A DNA stretch of 64,000 nucleotides from Pseudonocardia endophytica (GTDB lineage: Bacteria; Actinomycetota; Actinomycetes; Mycobacteriales; Pseudonocardiaceae). The notes below the pieces were generated by a model that saw nothing but the letters and a program-made list of their open reading frames with translations, searched no databases and was not told where the DNA came from. The translations under genes and the position numbers were made by a program. Of this stretch, positions 7,318-16,436 are shown piece after piece. Every line of letters starts with the position of its first letter. Positions within the stretch are counted from its first letter, which is position 1. Location: positions 3,348,001 to 3,412,000 of the forward strand of contig NZ_SMFZ01000001.1 in NCBI RefSeq assembly GCF_004339565.1. Direction: 5' to 3'.

Positions 7318-8280
7318 TCAGAACGTCAGGCCCTTCGTGCCGAAGAACCAGAGCGCCGAGGTGAGCCAGATGCCGGCGAGCACGGCCAGGAGCAGCCCAC
7401 CGCTGACGGCGATCACCCATCCCGGCACGCCGCGCCGTCGCAGCAGCAGCATCTTCGTCACGAACGCGCCGTAGAACAGGCAGCCGAGCAGCGAGTGCAC
7501 GAGCGTCCGCGGCGTCGCGCCGGACCAGCCCATGGCGATCAGGCACTGCACCGCCACCGGCACCGTGACCAGCACGGCGATCCGGCCGGACCACCGGTGC
7601 ACCATCGCGGTCCGCGCGCCCGGCCCCGAGCCGATGCGCCCGCGCATCACCATCGCCGTCCACAGCTGGACGAGCGCGAACACCAACGCCAGCGTGGCCA
7701 GCCAGGTCTTCACCGCTCCCGCGCTGGAGAACCCGGCGATGTTCACCGCGACACCGGTGGCGTCGCTCGTGCGGGCCCACACCCCGATCCCGACCGCGAC
7801 CAGCGACCCGACGGCCACCGGGACGGCGACGGTCATGAACCGCAGCCCGCCGCCGTCGCGCTCCAGCTCGTCCGGGGTGCGGACGAGCGTGTCCGCGTGC
7901 GGCGGCCGCTCCGGCTGCGGGCGTCGGGCGCGCCGCGGCCGCTCCTGCGCCGCGGCCCGGCGCCGGGGGCGACGACCCGCGGGACGGTCGACGGCCGTGT
8001 CCCGCGCGTAGGCGTCGCCGCCGTGGCGGGTGTACGGGTCGTCGACGTGGAACGCGTCCGGGTAGCGCTCCTCGGCGCGCCACTCGTCGCGCGGCCCGTC
8101 GGCGAGCCGGTCGCCGGGGTACGCCGCCGGGTGTCGCGGGTCCGGGACGTACGCCGGGTCCCACGGGTCGTGGACCGGGCGGTCGGTCCGCTGGCGCGGG
8201 ATACCCGGCTCCACATCGGACGGAACCGGAGGGATCCCGTGCGGGTCGGTCACGCGGCTGTCGGTCCGTGATCGAGGCAT
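7318..8280 (-). CDS. Five-span membrane protein with long polar N-terminus (DUF6529-like)
   Basis: The 320-residue protein has about 150 disordered, charged, Pro/Arg/Asp-rich residues, then five hydrophobic helices. His residues occur at the ends of helices (MVHRWSGRI and TLVHSLLGC), as in diheme b561-type folds, but I cannot prove heme binding. The arrangement and neighbouring Rieske gene fit the DUF6529 group. The ATG at 8280 starts one base after the upstream stop; an in-frame start at 8295 would overlap that gene. A role as the membrane electron carrier for the Rieske protein is inference. Confidence 0.75.
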   Translation of the reverse strand: MPRSRTDSRVTDPHGIPPVPSDVEPGIPRQRTDRPVHDPWDPAYVPDPRHPAAYPGDRLADGPRDEWRAEERYPDAFHVDDPYTRHGGDAYARDTAVDRPAGRRPRRRAAAQERPRRARRPQPERPPHADTLVRTPDELERDGGGLRFMTVAVPVAVGSLVAVGIGVWARTSDATGVAVNIAGFSSAGAVKTWLATLALVFALVQLWTAMVMRGRIGSGPGARTAMVHRWSGRIAVLVTVPVAVQCLIAMGWSGATPRTLVHSLLGCLFYGAFVTKMLLLRRRGVPGWVIAVSGGLLLAVLAGIWLTSALWFFGTKGLTF

Positions 8281-8281
8281 C

Positions 8282-8872
8282 TCAGTACCCCCCACTGCTG
8301 TACGACGACTCCGGTGCCGGCTGCTCGGCGGGCGCCTGTTGCTGCGGCTGGGCCGGCGCGGCGGGCGCGGACGGCGCGGGGGCCGACCCGGCGGCGGGCG
8401 CGGCGTCCTTGCTCACCGCGGCGGCGAACGGCCAGCTCTTGCCCTTCGCCGTGGCCGTGCCGAACACCGCCTTGCCGTCCGAGGTCGCATCGACCGATGC
8501 GCCGTCGTCGCCGCTGAGCTGCATCTTCCCGTCGGCGACGGTGCCCTTCACCCAGCTCTCGATGCCCTTGTCCCTGCTGCAGATGTAGGCCTTGGCCTGG
8601 TCGCCGTCGACGGTGACCTGGACGGTGACCTCGTCACCGGCCGTGCGGCCGTCGTAACGGGCCGGTGCCGCGGCGGGCGCCGCCGGAGCCGCGGGGGCGG
8701 CCGGTGCGGGGGCAGCCGCGCCGGGGCCGTACGCGCTCTGGCTCGCCGACAGGGCGGCCGTCGGCTGCTCCACATCGGACGGTCCAGAGGTCAGGACGAC
8801 GTTCGTCGCGACCACCGCGGCGCCGGTGGCGGCGACCGCGAGCAGTGTCGCCAGTGGTCCTCGGATCGGCAT
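8282..8872 (-). CDS. Secreted or membrane-anchored Ala/Pro-rich protein
   Basis: The 196-residue protein has an N-terminal hydrophobic helix (residues 6-27), an Ala/Pro linker (about 50-70), a compact domain of about 85 residues with YDGRTAGDEVTVQVTVDG and one Cys, and a second Ala/Pro/Gln tail. The middle domain looks like a small beta-sandwich that could bind or present something outside the membrane. It lies 41 bases downstream of the next secreted-protein gene and one base upstream of the membrane protein start, so it is part of the operon. I do not recognise the family. Confidence 0.75.
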   Translation of the reverse strand: MPIRGPLATLLAVAATGAAVVATNVVLTSGPSDVEQPTAALSASQSAYGPGAAAPAPAAPAAPAAPAAAPARYDGRTAGDEVTVQVTVDGDQAKAYICSRDKGIESWVKGTVADGKMQLSGDDGASVDATSDGKAVFGTATAKGKSWPFAAAVSKDAAPAAGSAPAPSAPAAPAQPQQQAPAEQPAPESSYSSGGY

Positions 8873-8913
8873 GGGTCCTCCCGGGGGATGCCGGTGTCAC
8901 GTGGTGGTGCGGG

Positions 8914-9810
8914 TCAGCCGACCTTGACGCGGACGGAGTCGAACGCGGGCGTCTGGTCGGCGCGCTGCATCATCGGGATGCGGTGCGAGCCGTCACCGGC
9001 CCACGACGAGCACTGCAGGTCGCCCGCCTGCTGCACACCCGGCACGTCGATCGTGACCTTGTCCGGGGTGGCGGAACCGCTGCCGTCCTCGGTGGCGAGG
9101 AAGAACTCGGGCTTCGGTGCGGCATCCGGCGCCTCGTCGGCGTTCGGCAGGACCCGACACGCCGTGTGGAAGTGGCCTCGTTGCAGGCCCTGGCCGTTGA
9201 GCAGCGAGGACTCCTTGTAGTAGCCGCCCTTCGCGGCGGCCAGGAACCGGTCGCGGATGAGGTTGCGGGTGCTGACGGTCAGCTGGAAGCCCTGCCCCGG
9301 CGAGACCTGGGTCGGAGCGCTCGTGATGAGCAGCGACGGGTTCTTGTCCTGCGTGCCGACCTCGCCGAACGCCGTGCTGACGCACCGGTTGCCGTTCTGG
9401 AACCCGTCGTGCGGCTGCAGCGTGCTGCCGGAACAGTCGGTGGCGAGGACGCCGAGCCCGTTGGGGTCGTCGTTCTTCTCGTCCTTGCCGTCCTGACCCG
9501 AGCCGTTCTGACCCTGGCCGTCCTGCTTCTGGTCGCCGCCGTTCTGGCCGTCCTGGTTCTGGTCGCCCTGGCCCTGCTGGTCCTTGGTGCTTTCCGAGCC
9601 GTCCCCGCTGTTGCCGGACTGCCCGTCGCTCCCATCGCCCGAGCCGTCCTGGTCCTGGTCGTCGCCGGGGTTCTGCGACGACGACGCGGCCGGGTTGTCG
9701 ATCTTGTCGGCGGCGGTCGCCACGCCGTAGGCGGCGGGGCCGACCAGCAGCAGGGCGCCGGAGACGACGGTGGCGACGACGATCCGTCGGCGCTGTGTGT
9801 GTCGGGTCAT
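8914..9810 (-). CDS. Secreted protein with Asp/Gln/Gly-rich low-complexity region
   Basis: The 298-residue precursor starts at ATG 9810 behind GAGGAG and has a signal peptide (residues 9-33). Residues about 38-120 are a highly polar Asp/Gly/Gln/Ser/Lys repeat-like stretch without fixed period. The remaining 175 residues are a folded domain with four Cys and a segment GHFHTACRVLPNADEAPD that looks conserved in actinobacterial secreted proteins. The stop and start with the DUF4142 gene overlap (ATGA), so it is co-translated. The function is unknown; the low-complexity region probably extends the domain through the cell wall. Confidence 0.78.
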   Translation of the reverse strand: MTRHTQRRRIVVATVVSGALLLVGPAAYGVATAADKIDNPAASSSQNPGDDQDQDGSGDGSDGQSGNSGDGSESTKDQQGQGDQNQDGQNGGDQKQDGQGQNGSGQDGKDEKNDDPNGLGVLATDCSGSTLQPHDGFQNGNRCVSTAFGEVGTQDKNPSLLITSAPTQVSPGQGFQLTVSTRNLIRDRFLAAAKGGYYKESSLLNGQGLQRGHFHTACRVLPNADEAPDAAPKPEFFLATEDGSGSATPDKVTIDVPGVQQAGDLQCSSWAGDGSHRIPMMQRADQTPAFDSVRVKVG

Positions 9811-10784
9811 CGGGAGCTCCTCGGGGTGTGGCGGGTGTGGCGTCGACGGACGCCGGTGATGACGGGTGGGTCGGCCTCGTCCGGCGGGACCAGGCGTTGG
9901 GGGCCGGTGACCGGGACGGTGTTGAGCTCGTCCCACGGGTCCGGTGGTCCGATCGGAAGACCGTGCCGCACAACGGGTTGCGGTGGTTCCTCCCGGCCCC
10001 CGCGCGGCAACGGGATCAACTCCCGCGCCGCCCGCAGGCGCGCGCCGAGCGGGACCGGTTCGGGATCGGTGCGGCTGCGCCGCCGCAGGGTCGTCAGCAG
10101 GCCGACGGTCGCCAGCAGCGCGCCGAGAACGACGATGCCCGGTACGACCAGGCTCGACATCGGGCGCGGCGGCGTGGCCGGTGCCGGGTCGGGGGGTGCT
10201 GGAAGGGCCGCGTAGTCGACGAGCCCGGTGCTCTCGAGGTAGTCGATGTGCCGCGAGACGAACTGGTCGCCGGTCGTCGCGAACTGACGCATGAGGTCGT
10301 TGCGGGTTCCTGCCCGCACCTGGGCGATCAGCGGGAGGATCTGGCCGTGGGCGGCCCGGACGATCTGGACGAACGCCTTGTCGTAGTCGGTGCCGCCGCG
10401 GCCGGACAGGTCGTTCATCCACCCGAGCTGCTGGTCGTTCGGCCGGCTCGGGAGCAGGACACCCAGCTGGTCGGCGACCGTGCGGACCTGGTTGTCCAGG
10501 TCAGCGTGCTCGGTCGCGAGGTGCCGCCCGACCTCCTTGACGGCGGGCGAGCTGGCGCGCTGCTCGGCCTGCTGCCCGGTCGGTGCCTCCCAGAGACCGG
10601 CCAGCCGGACCCTCTGCAACAGGTCGCGGTCGGCCGGGCCGAGCGGTCCCCAACGCGTCTCCGTCCAGCCCGTGTCCGCCGCGGGCGCGACGGCGCTCCA
10701 GGACTGGGCGAGCACGAGGACACCCACACCGAGCAGGGCGGCGAGGATCGTCCAGCGCAACGAAGCCGGAATCCGGCGGGACAT
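9807..10784 (-). CDS. DUF4142 domain protein with C-terminal membrane helix
   Basis: The 325-residue protein begins with a signal or anchor helix (residues 10-28), followed by a four-helix DUF4142 domain at about 45-190 (VKEVGRHLATEHADLDNQV, VRAAHGQILPLIAQV), a second membrane helix at about 210-232, and a basic proline-rich cytoplasmic tail. DUF4142 resembles the ferritin-like DUF305/DUF4142 bundles found in the cell envelope; whether it binds metal here is unclear. It overlaps the secreted-protein gene by four bases and follows the flavoprotein gene by 19 bases. Confidence 0.82.
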   Translation of the reverse strand: MSRRIPASLRWTILAALLGVGVLVLAQSWSAVAPAADTGWTETRWGPLGPADRDLLQRVRLAGLWEAPTGQQAEQRASSPAVKEVGRHLATEHADLDNQVRTVADQLGVLLPSRPNDQQLGWMNDLSGRGGTDYDKAFVQIVRAAHGQILPLIAQVRAGTRNDLMRQFATTGDQFVSRHIDYLESTGLVDYAALPAPPDPAPATPPRPMSSLVVPGIVVLGALLATVGLLTTLRRRSRTDPEPVPLGARLRAARELIPLPRGGREEPPQPVVRHGLPIGPPDPWDELNTVPVTGPQRLVPPDEADPPVITGVRRRHTRHTPRSSR

Positions 10785-10803
10785 ACGAGTGGTACCTCTC
10801 GGC

Positions 10804-12171
10804 TCAGAGGGGCGCGAACTGCTCGGTGTGCACCCGGTCGTTCGGGACGCCGAGGGCCGCGAGCGTGTTCAGGACGTCGGTGACCAGGGATGGCCGGCCG
10901 CAGATGAAGTAGTCGAGGCGTGTCCCGGGCGTGTTGAGATCGGTCAGGACGGCGGCCAGCAGTGCCGTGTCGATCGGTCCGGTGGCGCCGTCCCAGTCCA
11001 GCTCCGGCCGTCGCAGAACCTCGGTGACCTCCAGGTCCAACCGGGTCCGCAGCTGGGAGAGCTCGGCGCGGAACAGCAGGTCGGCGCGGTCGCGGGCGTG
11101 CACCACGAGCCGGTACGGGCGCGGGTCGCCGCGGTCGGCCGCGGTGCGCAGCATGCTCATCATCGGCGTGATCCCGACGCCACCGGCGATCAGCACGTAC
11201 CCGGCGCTGGGCACGGCGTCCGTCGTGAACGAGCCGTACGGACCGTCCACCCAGACCGTCGATCCGCGGGGCAGGCGGCGGAGGCGGTCGGCGAAGTCCC
11301 CGGTGTGCCGGAGCGTGAACTCGACGCGCCCCGCCTCGTGCGCGCTGGACGCGATCGTGAACGGGTGCTCCTCGACGGAGTACCGCTCCAGGCGCAGCCA
11401 CGCGAACTGGCCGGGCCGGAACCAGGCACTGGCGTGCCTGCTTCGTCCGGCGAGAACGAGTGTGCTGACGGTCGCGCTCTCGCGACGCACGGCCCGGACG
11501 ACCATCCGCCCCTCGTGCTCGAACACCCCCCGCAGGCCCCAGCGCAACACCAGCACGGCCGTCAGCAGCAGGCCGAGCACGGCCAGCACCGGGCCCATCA
11601 GCGGGTCGGCCACCATGTTGCCCAGCCAGAGCACGTGCAGCGCCGCCCCACCGACGACGGCGGCGGCCAGCACCAGGTGCACCCACCGCCAGATCTCGTG
11701 CGGCTGCGACGAGCGATGCCGCCGCAGCGCGAGCAGGAGCAGCACACCGAGCGCGACCGAGCCGAACACGGCCGCCTGGGCCCGCGCCGGTGCGATCAGC
11801 GGCAGCAGCAGACCGATGCGCGACGGGTCGGCGGCGATCACGCAGGCCAGGTGCAGTGCGACGGCGGCACCGGTCACGACGCCCAGCTGGCGGTGCAGGT
11901 CGAGCAGCGTCTCCAGGCCGAGCGCCCGGCTCAGGCCGCGCACCCGCGACGGCAGCGTCGCCGTCACGACCAGCGCGGACAGCGCGACCAGGCCGGTGAC
12001 CTCGGACAGCTCGTGCCACACCGGCTGCGGCCCTGACGTGACCGCCCACAGCAGCGCCGGGCCGGCCAGCAGGAACACCAGTACCGCCGCCCAGATCCGT
12101 CGGGCACGGCGGTGGGACTCCCACGCGTCGGCGTCGCGCTGCCGGTCCCGGCCGGGGACCGGCGCGGTCAC
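10804..12171 (-). CDS. Ferric-reductase-like membrane flavoprotein
   Basis: The 455-residue protein has six membrane helices in the first 230 residues (ferric-reductase-like transmembrane domain, with helix His in LLDLHRQLG, ALHLACV, WRWVHLVLA and ALHVLWLG as candidate heme ligands), then an FAD-binding domain with FRPGQFAWLRL and HPFTIASS, and an NAD(P)-binding domain with IAGGVGITPMMSM and the C-terminal FICGRPSLV. The architecture is of the NADPH-oxidase/ferric-reductase superfamily: cytoplasmic NAD(P)H reduces FAD and electrons cross the membrane through heme. GTG 12171 is the first gene start of the operon; the 800-base non-coding region lies upstream. Confidence 0.9.
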   Translation of the reverse strand: MTAPVPGRDRQRDADAWESHRRARRIWAAVLVFLLAGPALLWAVTSGPQPVWHELSEVTGLVALSALVVTATLPSRVRGLSRALGLETLLDLHRQLGVVTGAAVALHLACVIAADPSRIGLLLPLIAPARAQAAVFGSVALGVLLLLALRRHRSSQPHEIWRWVHLVLAAAVVGGAALHVLWLGNMVADPLMGPVLAVLGLLLTAVLVLRWGLRGVFEHEGRMVVRAVRRESATVSTLVLAGRSRHASAWFRPGQFAWLRLERYSVEEHPFTIASSAHEAGRVEFTLRHTGDFADRLRRLPRGSTVWVDGPYGSFTTDAVPSAGYVLIAGGVGITPMMSMLRTAADRGDPRPYRLVVHARDRADLLFRAELSQLRTRLDLEVTEVLRRPELDWDGATGPIDTALLAAVLTDLNTPGTRLDYFICGRPSLVTDVLNTLAALGVPNDRVHTEQFAPL

Positions 12172-12881
12172 CTGCGGTCCAGCCGCGGCCGTCCGGGGAA
12201 CGAGGGGCCGGGAGCGCGCCGGTGGGCGCGTCCGGGCAGGATGGAACGAGCGTGGGTCATCGGTTCACTTCCGCTTCGGGGAGCACACCGGGGCGCGGGG
12301 GTTCGGCCCGGTGCCGACCGCACCGCGGGATCGTTGGGGGAGCGACCGCGGCGCGACGGGGACGACGATAGGAAGCCATCCGGCACCGGGGTTGCGTCTC
12401 TGAACACCGTGACCGCCGTCCGCGTCGCGCAGCGCGACGAGCGGGACGGCGTTCGTCTGTTCGGCTCAGCAGTGGCGTCCGGACAGCGCGCGCACTCTCA
12501 GAAACCGGTCCATAACGGACCGCTCGCACGCCGGACGGCGCACCCGCCGAGGTGGCCGGGACGTCCGGCACGGTCGGCGCGGGGACCCGACCGGCTGCCC
12601 GGCCCGGCGACGCGCATCCGCCGAGCGGGAGCGACCGTGTACCTCCCAGGGGACGCTCCGACCCCGCATGCCGCGCCAGGCCTGCGGGGCCGCCCGAGCG
12701 CCTGCGAGGACCGATGCGACGCCGATCGACGCTCCGCGGGCCGGGCCGCGTGGTCACCGGTTCGGCGCGGATCGGCGCCGCCCATGGCACGGATGCTCGC
12801 CAGAGCGCCGATCACGGCCGGCACCCGCCGACATGATCACCGGTTCTGGGCGGATCGACGTCGTCAGCGGCGCGGATCCGG

Positions 12882-12910
12882 GCCGGACCGGCGATCATCG
12901 CCGGTCCGGC
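12882..12910. terminator. Palindrome with 14-bp arms near the end of trpA
   Basis: Positions 12882-12895 and 12897-12910 are exact reverse complements around a single base. The site is about 68 bases beyond the trpA stop, so it could terminate the trpBA transcript. It overlaps the first copy of the 18-bp tandem repeat, so the repeat array may have grown from one arm of the palindrome. Confidence 0.5.
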
Positions 12911-12948
12911 GGTCATCGCCGGTCCGGCGGTCATCGCCGGTCCGGCGG
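12895..12948. repeat. Three perfect 18-bp tandem repeats
   Basis: The unit TCATCGCCGGTCCGGCGG occurs at 12895-12912, 12913-12930 and 12931-12948 without mismatch, followed by a partial unit. The copies are non-coding and lie beside trpA. Such an array is prone to copy-number change between strains. Confidence 0.9.
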
Positions 12949-12977
12949 TCGGACGGTGGTGGGAGAGGCCGCGCAGG

Positions 12978-13754
12978 TCAGCCGCCGCGGACGCCTGCGG
13001 CGAGTTCCTTCGCCAGCGCGCCGACGGCGTCCACGCCGCCGTCGGCCAGTGCCTGCACGAACGCGGTGCCGACGATCACGCCGTCGGCGTAGCGCGCGAT
13101 GTCGGCCGCCTGCTGCGCGGTCCGGACGCCCAGGCCGACGCACAGCGGGATGTCGGTGACCGCACGGCAGCGGGCGACCAGGTCCTCGGCCTCCGCGCCG
13201 ACCGACCGCACGCCGGTGACGCCCATCAGCGAGGCGACGTAGAGGAACCCGCGGCTGAAGCCGGCCGTCGACGCGAGCCGCTGCGGCGTCGACGTCTGGG
13301 CGACGAGGAACACGCGGTCCAGGTCGTGCTTGTCGGACGCCGCGAGCCACTCGCCTGCCTCGTCCGGGAGCAGGTCGGGCGTGATCAGGCCGGACCCGCC
13401 CGCCTCGGCGAGGTCGCCGGCGAACCGCTCGACGCCGTATCGGTCGATCAGGTTCCAGTACGTCATGACGAGGGCGGGGGCTCCGGCCTCGGCCACGCCG
13501 CGCACGGCGACGAAACAGTCGGTCGTGCGGGCACCTCCGTCCAGTGCGGCCTGCGTGGCGCGCTGGATCACCGGGCCGTCCATCAGCGGGTCGGAGTACG
13601 GCAGCCCGATCTCGACGACGTCCACCCCGGACTCGACCATCGCCCGCATCGCGGAGACCGACGTGTCGACGTCCGGAAAGCCCACCGGCAGGTAGCCGAT
13701 CAGCGCGGCCCTGCCCTCGGCGCGGGTGGCGGCCAGCCGCTCCGCGGTACTCAT
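12978..13754 (-). CDS. trpA: Tryptophan synthase alpha subunit
   Basis: The 258-residue protein is TrpA, which cleaves indole-3-glycerol phosphate to indole and glyceraldehyde 3-phosphate in the last step of tryptophan synthesis. The catalytic Glu and Asp are in VVEIGLPYSDPLMDGPVIQRA, and the phosphate-binding loop is in IVGTAFVQAL near the C-terminus. Length and fold are standard. It starts at ATG 13754 behind GGAGGCGG, 34 bases after trpB, and will form the usual alpha-beta complex with it. Confidence 0.97.
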   Translation of the reverse strand: MSTAERLAATRAEGRAALIGYLPVGFPDVDTSVSAMRAMVESGVDVVEIGLPYSDPLMDGPVIQRATQAALDGGARTTDCFVAVRGVAEAGAPALVMTYWNLIDRYGVERFAGDLAEAGGSGLITPDLLPDEAGEWLAASDKHDLDRVFLVAQTSTPQRLASTAGFSRGFLYVASLMGVTGVRSVGAEAEDLVARCRAVTDIPLCVGLGVRTAQQAADIARYADGVIVGTAFVQALADGGVDAVGALAKELAAGVRGG

Positions 13755-13788
13755 TCCGCCTCCGCGGGAAGAAGAACGTCGGCGGCGC

Positions 13789-15054
13789 TCATCGGACCGT
13801 CTCGTCGGTGTGCGCGGCGCCGTCGTCGTCGACGAGGTCGAAGTACGTCGCGGCGGTGTCCACGTCCTTGTCGCCGCGGCCGGACAGGTTCACCAGGATC
13901 ACGCCGTCCGGGCCGAGGCGCTCGGCCTCGCGCAGGGCCCCGGCCAGCGCGTGCGCGCTCTCGATCGCCGGGATGATCCCCTCGGTGCGGCACAGCAGCC
14001 GGAACGCCTGCATCGCCTCGTCGTCGGTGACCGACTCGTAGCGCGCGCGGCCGAGCTCGTGCAGCCACGAGTGCTCCGGCCCGACGCCCGGGTAGTCCAG
14101 TCCCGCGGAGATCGAGTGGCTCTCCCGGGTCTGCCCGTCGGCGTCCTGCAGGATGAAGCTGCGCGACCCGTGCAGCACGCCGACGTCCCCGCCGCCGATC
14201 GACGACGCGTGCCGCTCGGTCGTCACGCCCTCTCCCCCGGCCTCGCAGCCGACGAGCTCGACGCCCGCGTCGTCGAGGAACGCGTGGAAGATCCCCATCG
14301 CGTTCGACCCGCCGCCGACGCACGCGCACACCAGGTCCGGCAGCCGCCCGACCGTGTCCAGCATCTGCTGACGGGCCTCCACGCCGATGATCCGCTGGAA
14401 GTCGCGGACCATGGCCGGGAACGGGTGCGGGCCCGCGACGGAGCCGATCAGGTAGTGGGTGTCCGCGACATTGGTGACCCAGTCGCGCATGGCCTCGTTC
14501 ATCGCGTCCTTGAGCGTCCGGGAGCCGGAGGCGACCGGACGCACCTCGGCGCCGAGCAGCCGCATCCGCGCGACGTTCAGGGCTTGGCGCTCGGTGTCCA
14601 CCTCGCCCATGTAGACGACGCAGTCGAGCCCGAGCAGCGCCGCCGCCGTCGCGGACGCGACGCCGTGCTGTCCCGCCCCGGTCTCGGCGATCACCCGGGT
14701 CTTGCCCATCCGCTGCGTGAGCAGCGCCTGACCCAGCACGTTATTGATCTTGTGCGAGCCGGTGTGGTTCAGGTCCTCGCGCTTGAGGAAGACCCGCGCG
14801 CCGCCCGCGTGCGCGGCGAACCGCGGCGCCTCGGTGAGCAGGCTGGGGCGGCCGGAGTACGTGCGGTGCAGCTCGGCCAGCCGGCCGGTGAACTCCTCGT
14901 CGGCCATAGCGTCCCGGAACGCGGCGTCGAGCTCGTCGAGCGCCGCGACGAGCGCCTCCGGCACGAAACGCCCGCCGAAACGGCCGAAGTAGGGACCGGT
15001 CGCATCGACCAGTCGCGCCGCGCCCCCTGCCGGGGGAAGGGCGGTGTCGGTCAC
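13789..15054 (-). CDS. trpB: Tryptophan synthase beta subunit
   Basis: The 421-residue protein is TrpB, the pyridoxal-phosphate enzyme that condenses indole with serine. The PLP lysine is Lys102 in HTGSHKINN, the phosphate-binding loop is GGGSNAMG, and the substrate-loop ETGAGQHG motif is present. The frame is open to 15111, but GTG 15054 has GGAGGAG upstream and gives the usual length, so it is chosen. trpC, which often precedes trpB in actinobacteria, is not here; the upstream gene is an MFS transporter. Confidence 0.97.
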   Translation of the reverse strand: MTDTALPPAGGAARLVDATGPYFGRFGGRFVPEALVAALDELDAAFRDAMADEEFTGRLAELHRTYSGRPSLLTEAPRFAAHAGGARVFLKREDLNHTGSHKINNVLGQALLTQRMGKTRVIAETGAGQHGVASATAAALLGLDCVVYMGEVDTERQALNVARMRLLGAEVRPVASGSRTLKDAMNEAMRDWVTNVADTHYLIGSVAGPHPFPAMVRDFQRIIGVEARQQMLDTVGRLPDLVCACVGGGSNAMGIFHAFLDDAGVELVGCEAGGEGVTTERHASSIGGGDVGVLHGSRSFILQDADGQTRESHSISAGLDYPGVGPEHSWLHELGRARYESVTDDEAMQAFRLLCRTEGIIPAIESAHALAGALREAERLGPDGVILVNLSGRGDKDVDTAATYFDLVDDDGAAHTDETVR

Positions 15055-15142
15055 GGGCTTCTCCTCCGGGCCGTGCGTGGGTACCGATCGACGGTAGCAC
15101 CGGCGCAACACCCGATTTCCCGTGGTCAGGCCACGTGCACGC

Positions 15143-16387
15143 TCACACGAAGCGCGGTCGTCCGGCGATCCACCCGAGCACCATCTCGGCCACGACGACG
15201 GCGCCCAGCAGCGCCAGCGACGCGGCCCAGCCGCCGGTCACACCATGCAGGACGCCGAACAGGAACGGGCCGGACGCACCCACCAGGTAGCCGACGCCCT
15301 GCGCCATCGCGGACAGGTCGGTCGTCTCCGACGACACGCGCGTGCGCAGCGTGATCACGCCGAGCCCGAGCGGGAACACGGCCATCCCGACGCCCAGCAG
15401 GACCGTCCAGACCCACGGCAGCCACGGCGTCGCGACCGGGGCGAACGCGAGCCCGGCGATCGACAGCAGCGAACAGCAGGCCAGCGCCACGATCCAGCCG
15501 GACTGGGAACGCCGGTTCAGCGCGATCGGCGGCACGACGAAGCTCAGCGGGATACCGATCAGGTTGATCAGCGCGAGCATCAGCCCGGCGTCGGTGCGGG
15601 TGACGCCCTGGCTGACGAACAGCTCGGACAGCCACCCCATCGCCGTGTAGGCGACGCACGCCTGCAGGCCGAAGAACGCCGTGATCGCCCAGGCCAGAGG
15701 GCTACGGAAGATCGACCGGGCACGGACGGGTGCGGCCGACGCCTGCCCGCCCGACCGCCCGTGGCGGGCACCGAACAGCCACACGACCAGCGCGGCCGCG
15801 GAGAGCGCCGCCCACGCCCCGACGGCGCCGCGCCACCCGCCGAGCAGCGACTCCAGCGGCGGGGTGAACGCCGCTCCGATGCCACCGCCCGCGGCGAGCG
15901 CTGCGGTGTAGACACCCGTGACGCGTCCGACGGCGTGCGGGAACGACTCCTTGACCACGACCGGGATCAGCACGTTGCCGATCGCGATGCCGCTCGCGGC
16001 GACGAACGTGCCACCGAGCACGACCCACGGCCCGTCGACGACCCGCAGGACGGACCCGACGGTGAGCACGGAGAGCGCGATCGCGACCGCCCTTGCCATC
16101 CCGTACCGGCGCCCGAGCAGCGGAGCGGCGATCGCGGCGAGGCCGAAACAGATCGTCGGGACGGCCGTGAGCAGGCTCGCCCACGCCGAGCCGGCACCGA
16201 GATCGTCGCGGACCTCGCCGAGCACCGAGGCCATGCTCGTGACGGCCGGACGGAGGTTCGACGCCGCGAGCGCGACGCCGACGATCAGCAGTGGGGTACC
16301 GATCAGGGCGGCCCGCCGGTCGGCCCACTCGGCCGCCCCGGTTCCGACCAGTTCTTCCGCTCGTGTCTCCCGGTCCGCGATCGTCAC
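15143..16387 (-). CDS. MFS transporter, CynX/NimT type
   Basis: The 414-residue protein has twelve predicted membrane helices. The first contains [15 protein letters not shown], a signature of the CynX/NimT branch (cyanate and 2-nitroimidazole transporters), and the cytoplasmic loop [10 protein letters not shown] follows. The frame extends to 16450, but this would overlap the divergent regulator gene; GTG 16387 gives a normal N-terminus. The start lies 15 bases from a palindrome at 16403-16419. Control by the divergent FadR-type regulator is likely. The substrate is not known. Confidence 0.85.
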   Translation of the reverse strand: MTIADRETRAEELVGTGAAEWADRRAALIGTPLLIVGVALAASNLRPAVTSMASVLGEVRDDLGAGSAWASLLTAVPTICFGLAAIAAPLLGRRYGMARAVAIALSVLTVGSVLRVVDGPWVVLGGTFVAASGIAIGNVLIPVVVKESFPHAVGRVTGVYTAALAAGGGIGAAFTPPLESLLGGWRGAVGAWAALSAAALVVWLFGARHGRSGGQASAAPVRARSIFRSPLAWAITAFFGLQACVAYTAMGWLSELFVSQGVTRTDAGLMLALINLIGIPLSFVVPPIALNRRSQSGWIVALACCSLLSIAGLAFAPVATPWLPWVWTVLLGVGMAVFPLGLGVITLRTRVSSETTDLSAMAQGVGYLVGASGPFLFGVLHGVTGGWAASLALLGAVVVAEMVLGWIAGRPRFV

Positions 16388-16402
16388 GTTCGGGTATTCT
16401 GC

Positions 16403-16419
16403 CAAACATAGGATGTTCG
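16403..16419. promoter_or_regulatory. FadR-type operator over the -10 of the regulator gene
   Basis: CAAACAT (16403-16409) and ATGTTCG (16413-16419) are inverted repeats with one mismatch around a 3-base centre, placed in the 49-base space between the divergent transporter and regulator genes. A TAGGAT hexamer at 16409-16414 could be the -10 of the regulator, so binding would block it. Autoregulation and control of the transporter are inferred. Confidence 0.55.
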
Positions 16420-16436
16420 GATGAGAGGATGAGCTG

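Larger units (their letters stand above)
12172..12977. other. Non-coding region with repeats
   Basis: This 806-base stretch lies between the end of trpA and the start of the flavoprotein gene. Open frames are all Arg/Pro-rich shadows without ribosome sites. Visible structures are a CGGTCC-ATAAC-GGACCG dyad (12506-12522), two copies of TCACCGGTTC about 84 bases apart (near 12754 and 12838) embedded in longer similar sequence, a 14-bp palindrome (12882-12910) and a triple 18-bp repeat (12895-12948). The promoter of the redox operon should be in the left part, but I cannot fix it. Confidence 0.6.

Noticed and set aside
12168..12407. Short minus-strand frame just upstream of the flavoprotein gene, including a 30-residue ATG-started peptide at 12260
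   Set aside because: Arg/Pro-rich composition, no clear ribosome site and no motif; more likely chance coding potential of high-GC DNA, although a leader peptide cannot be excluded.
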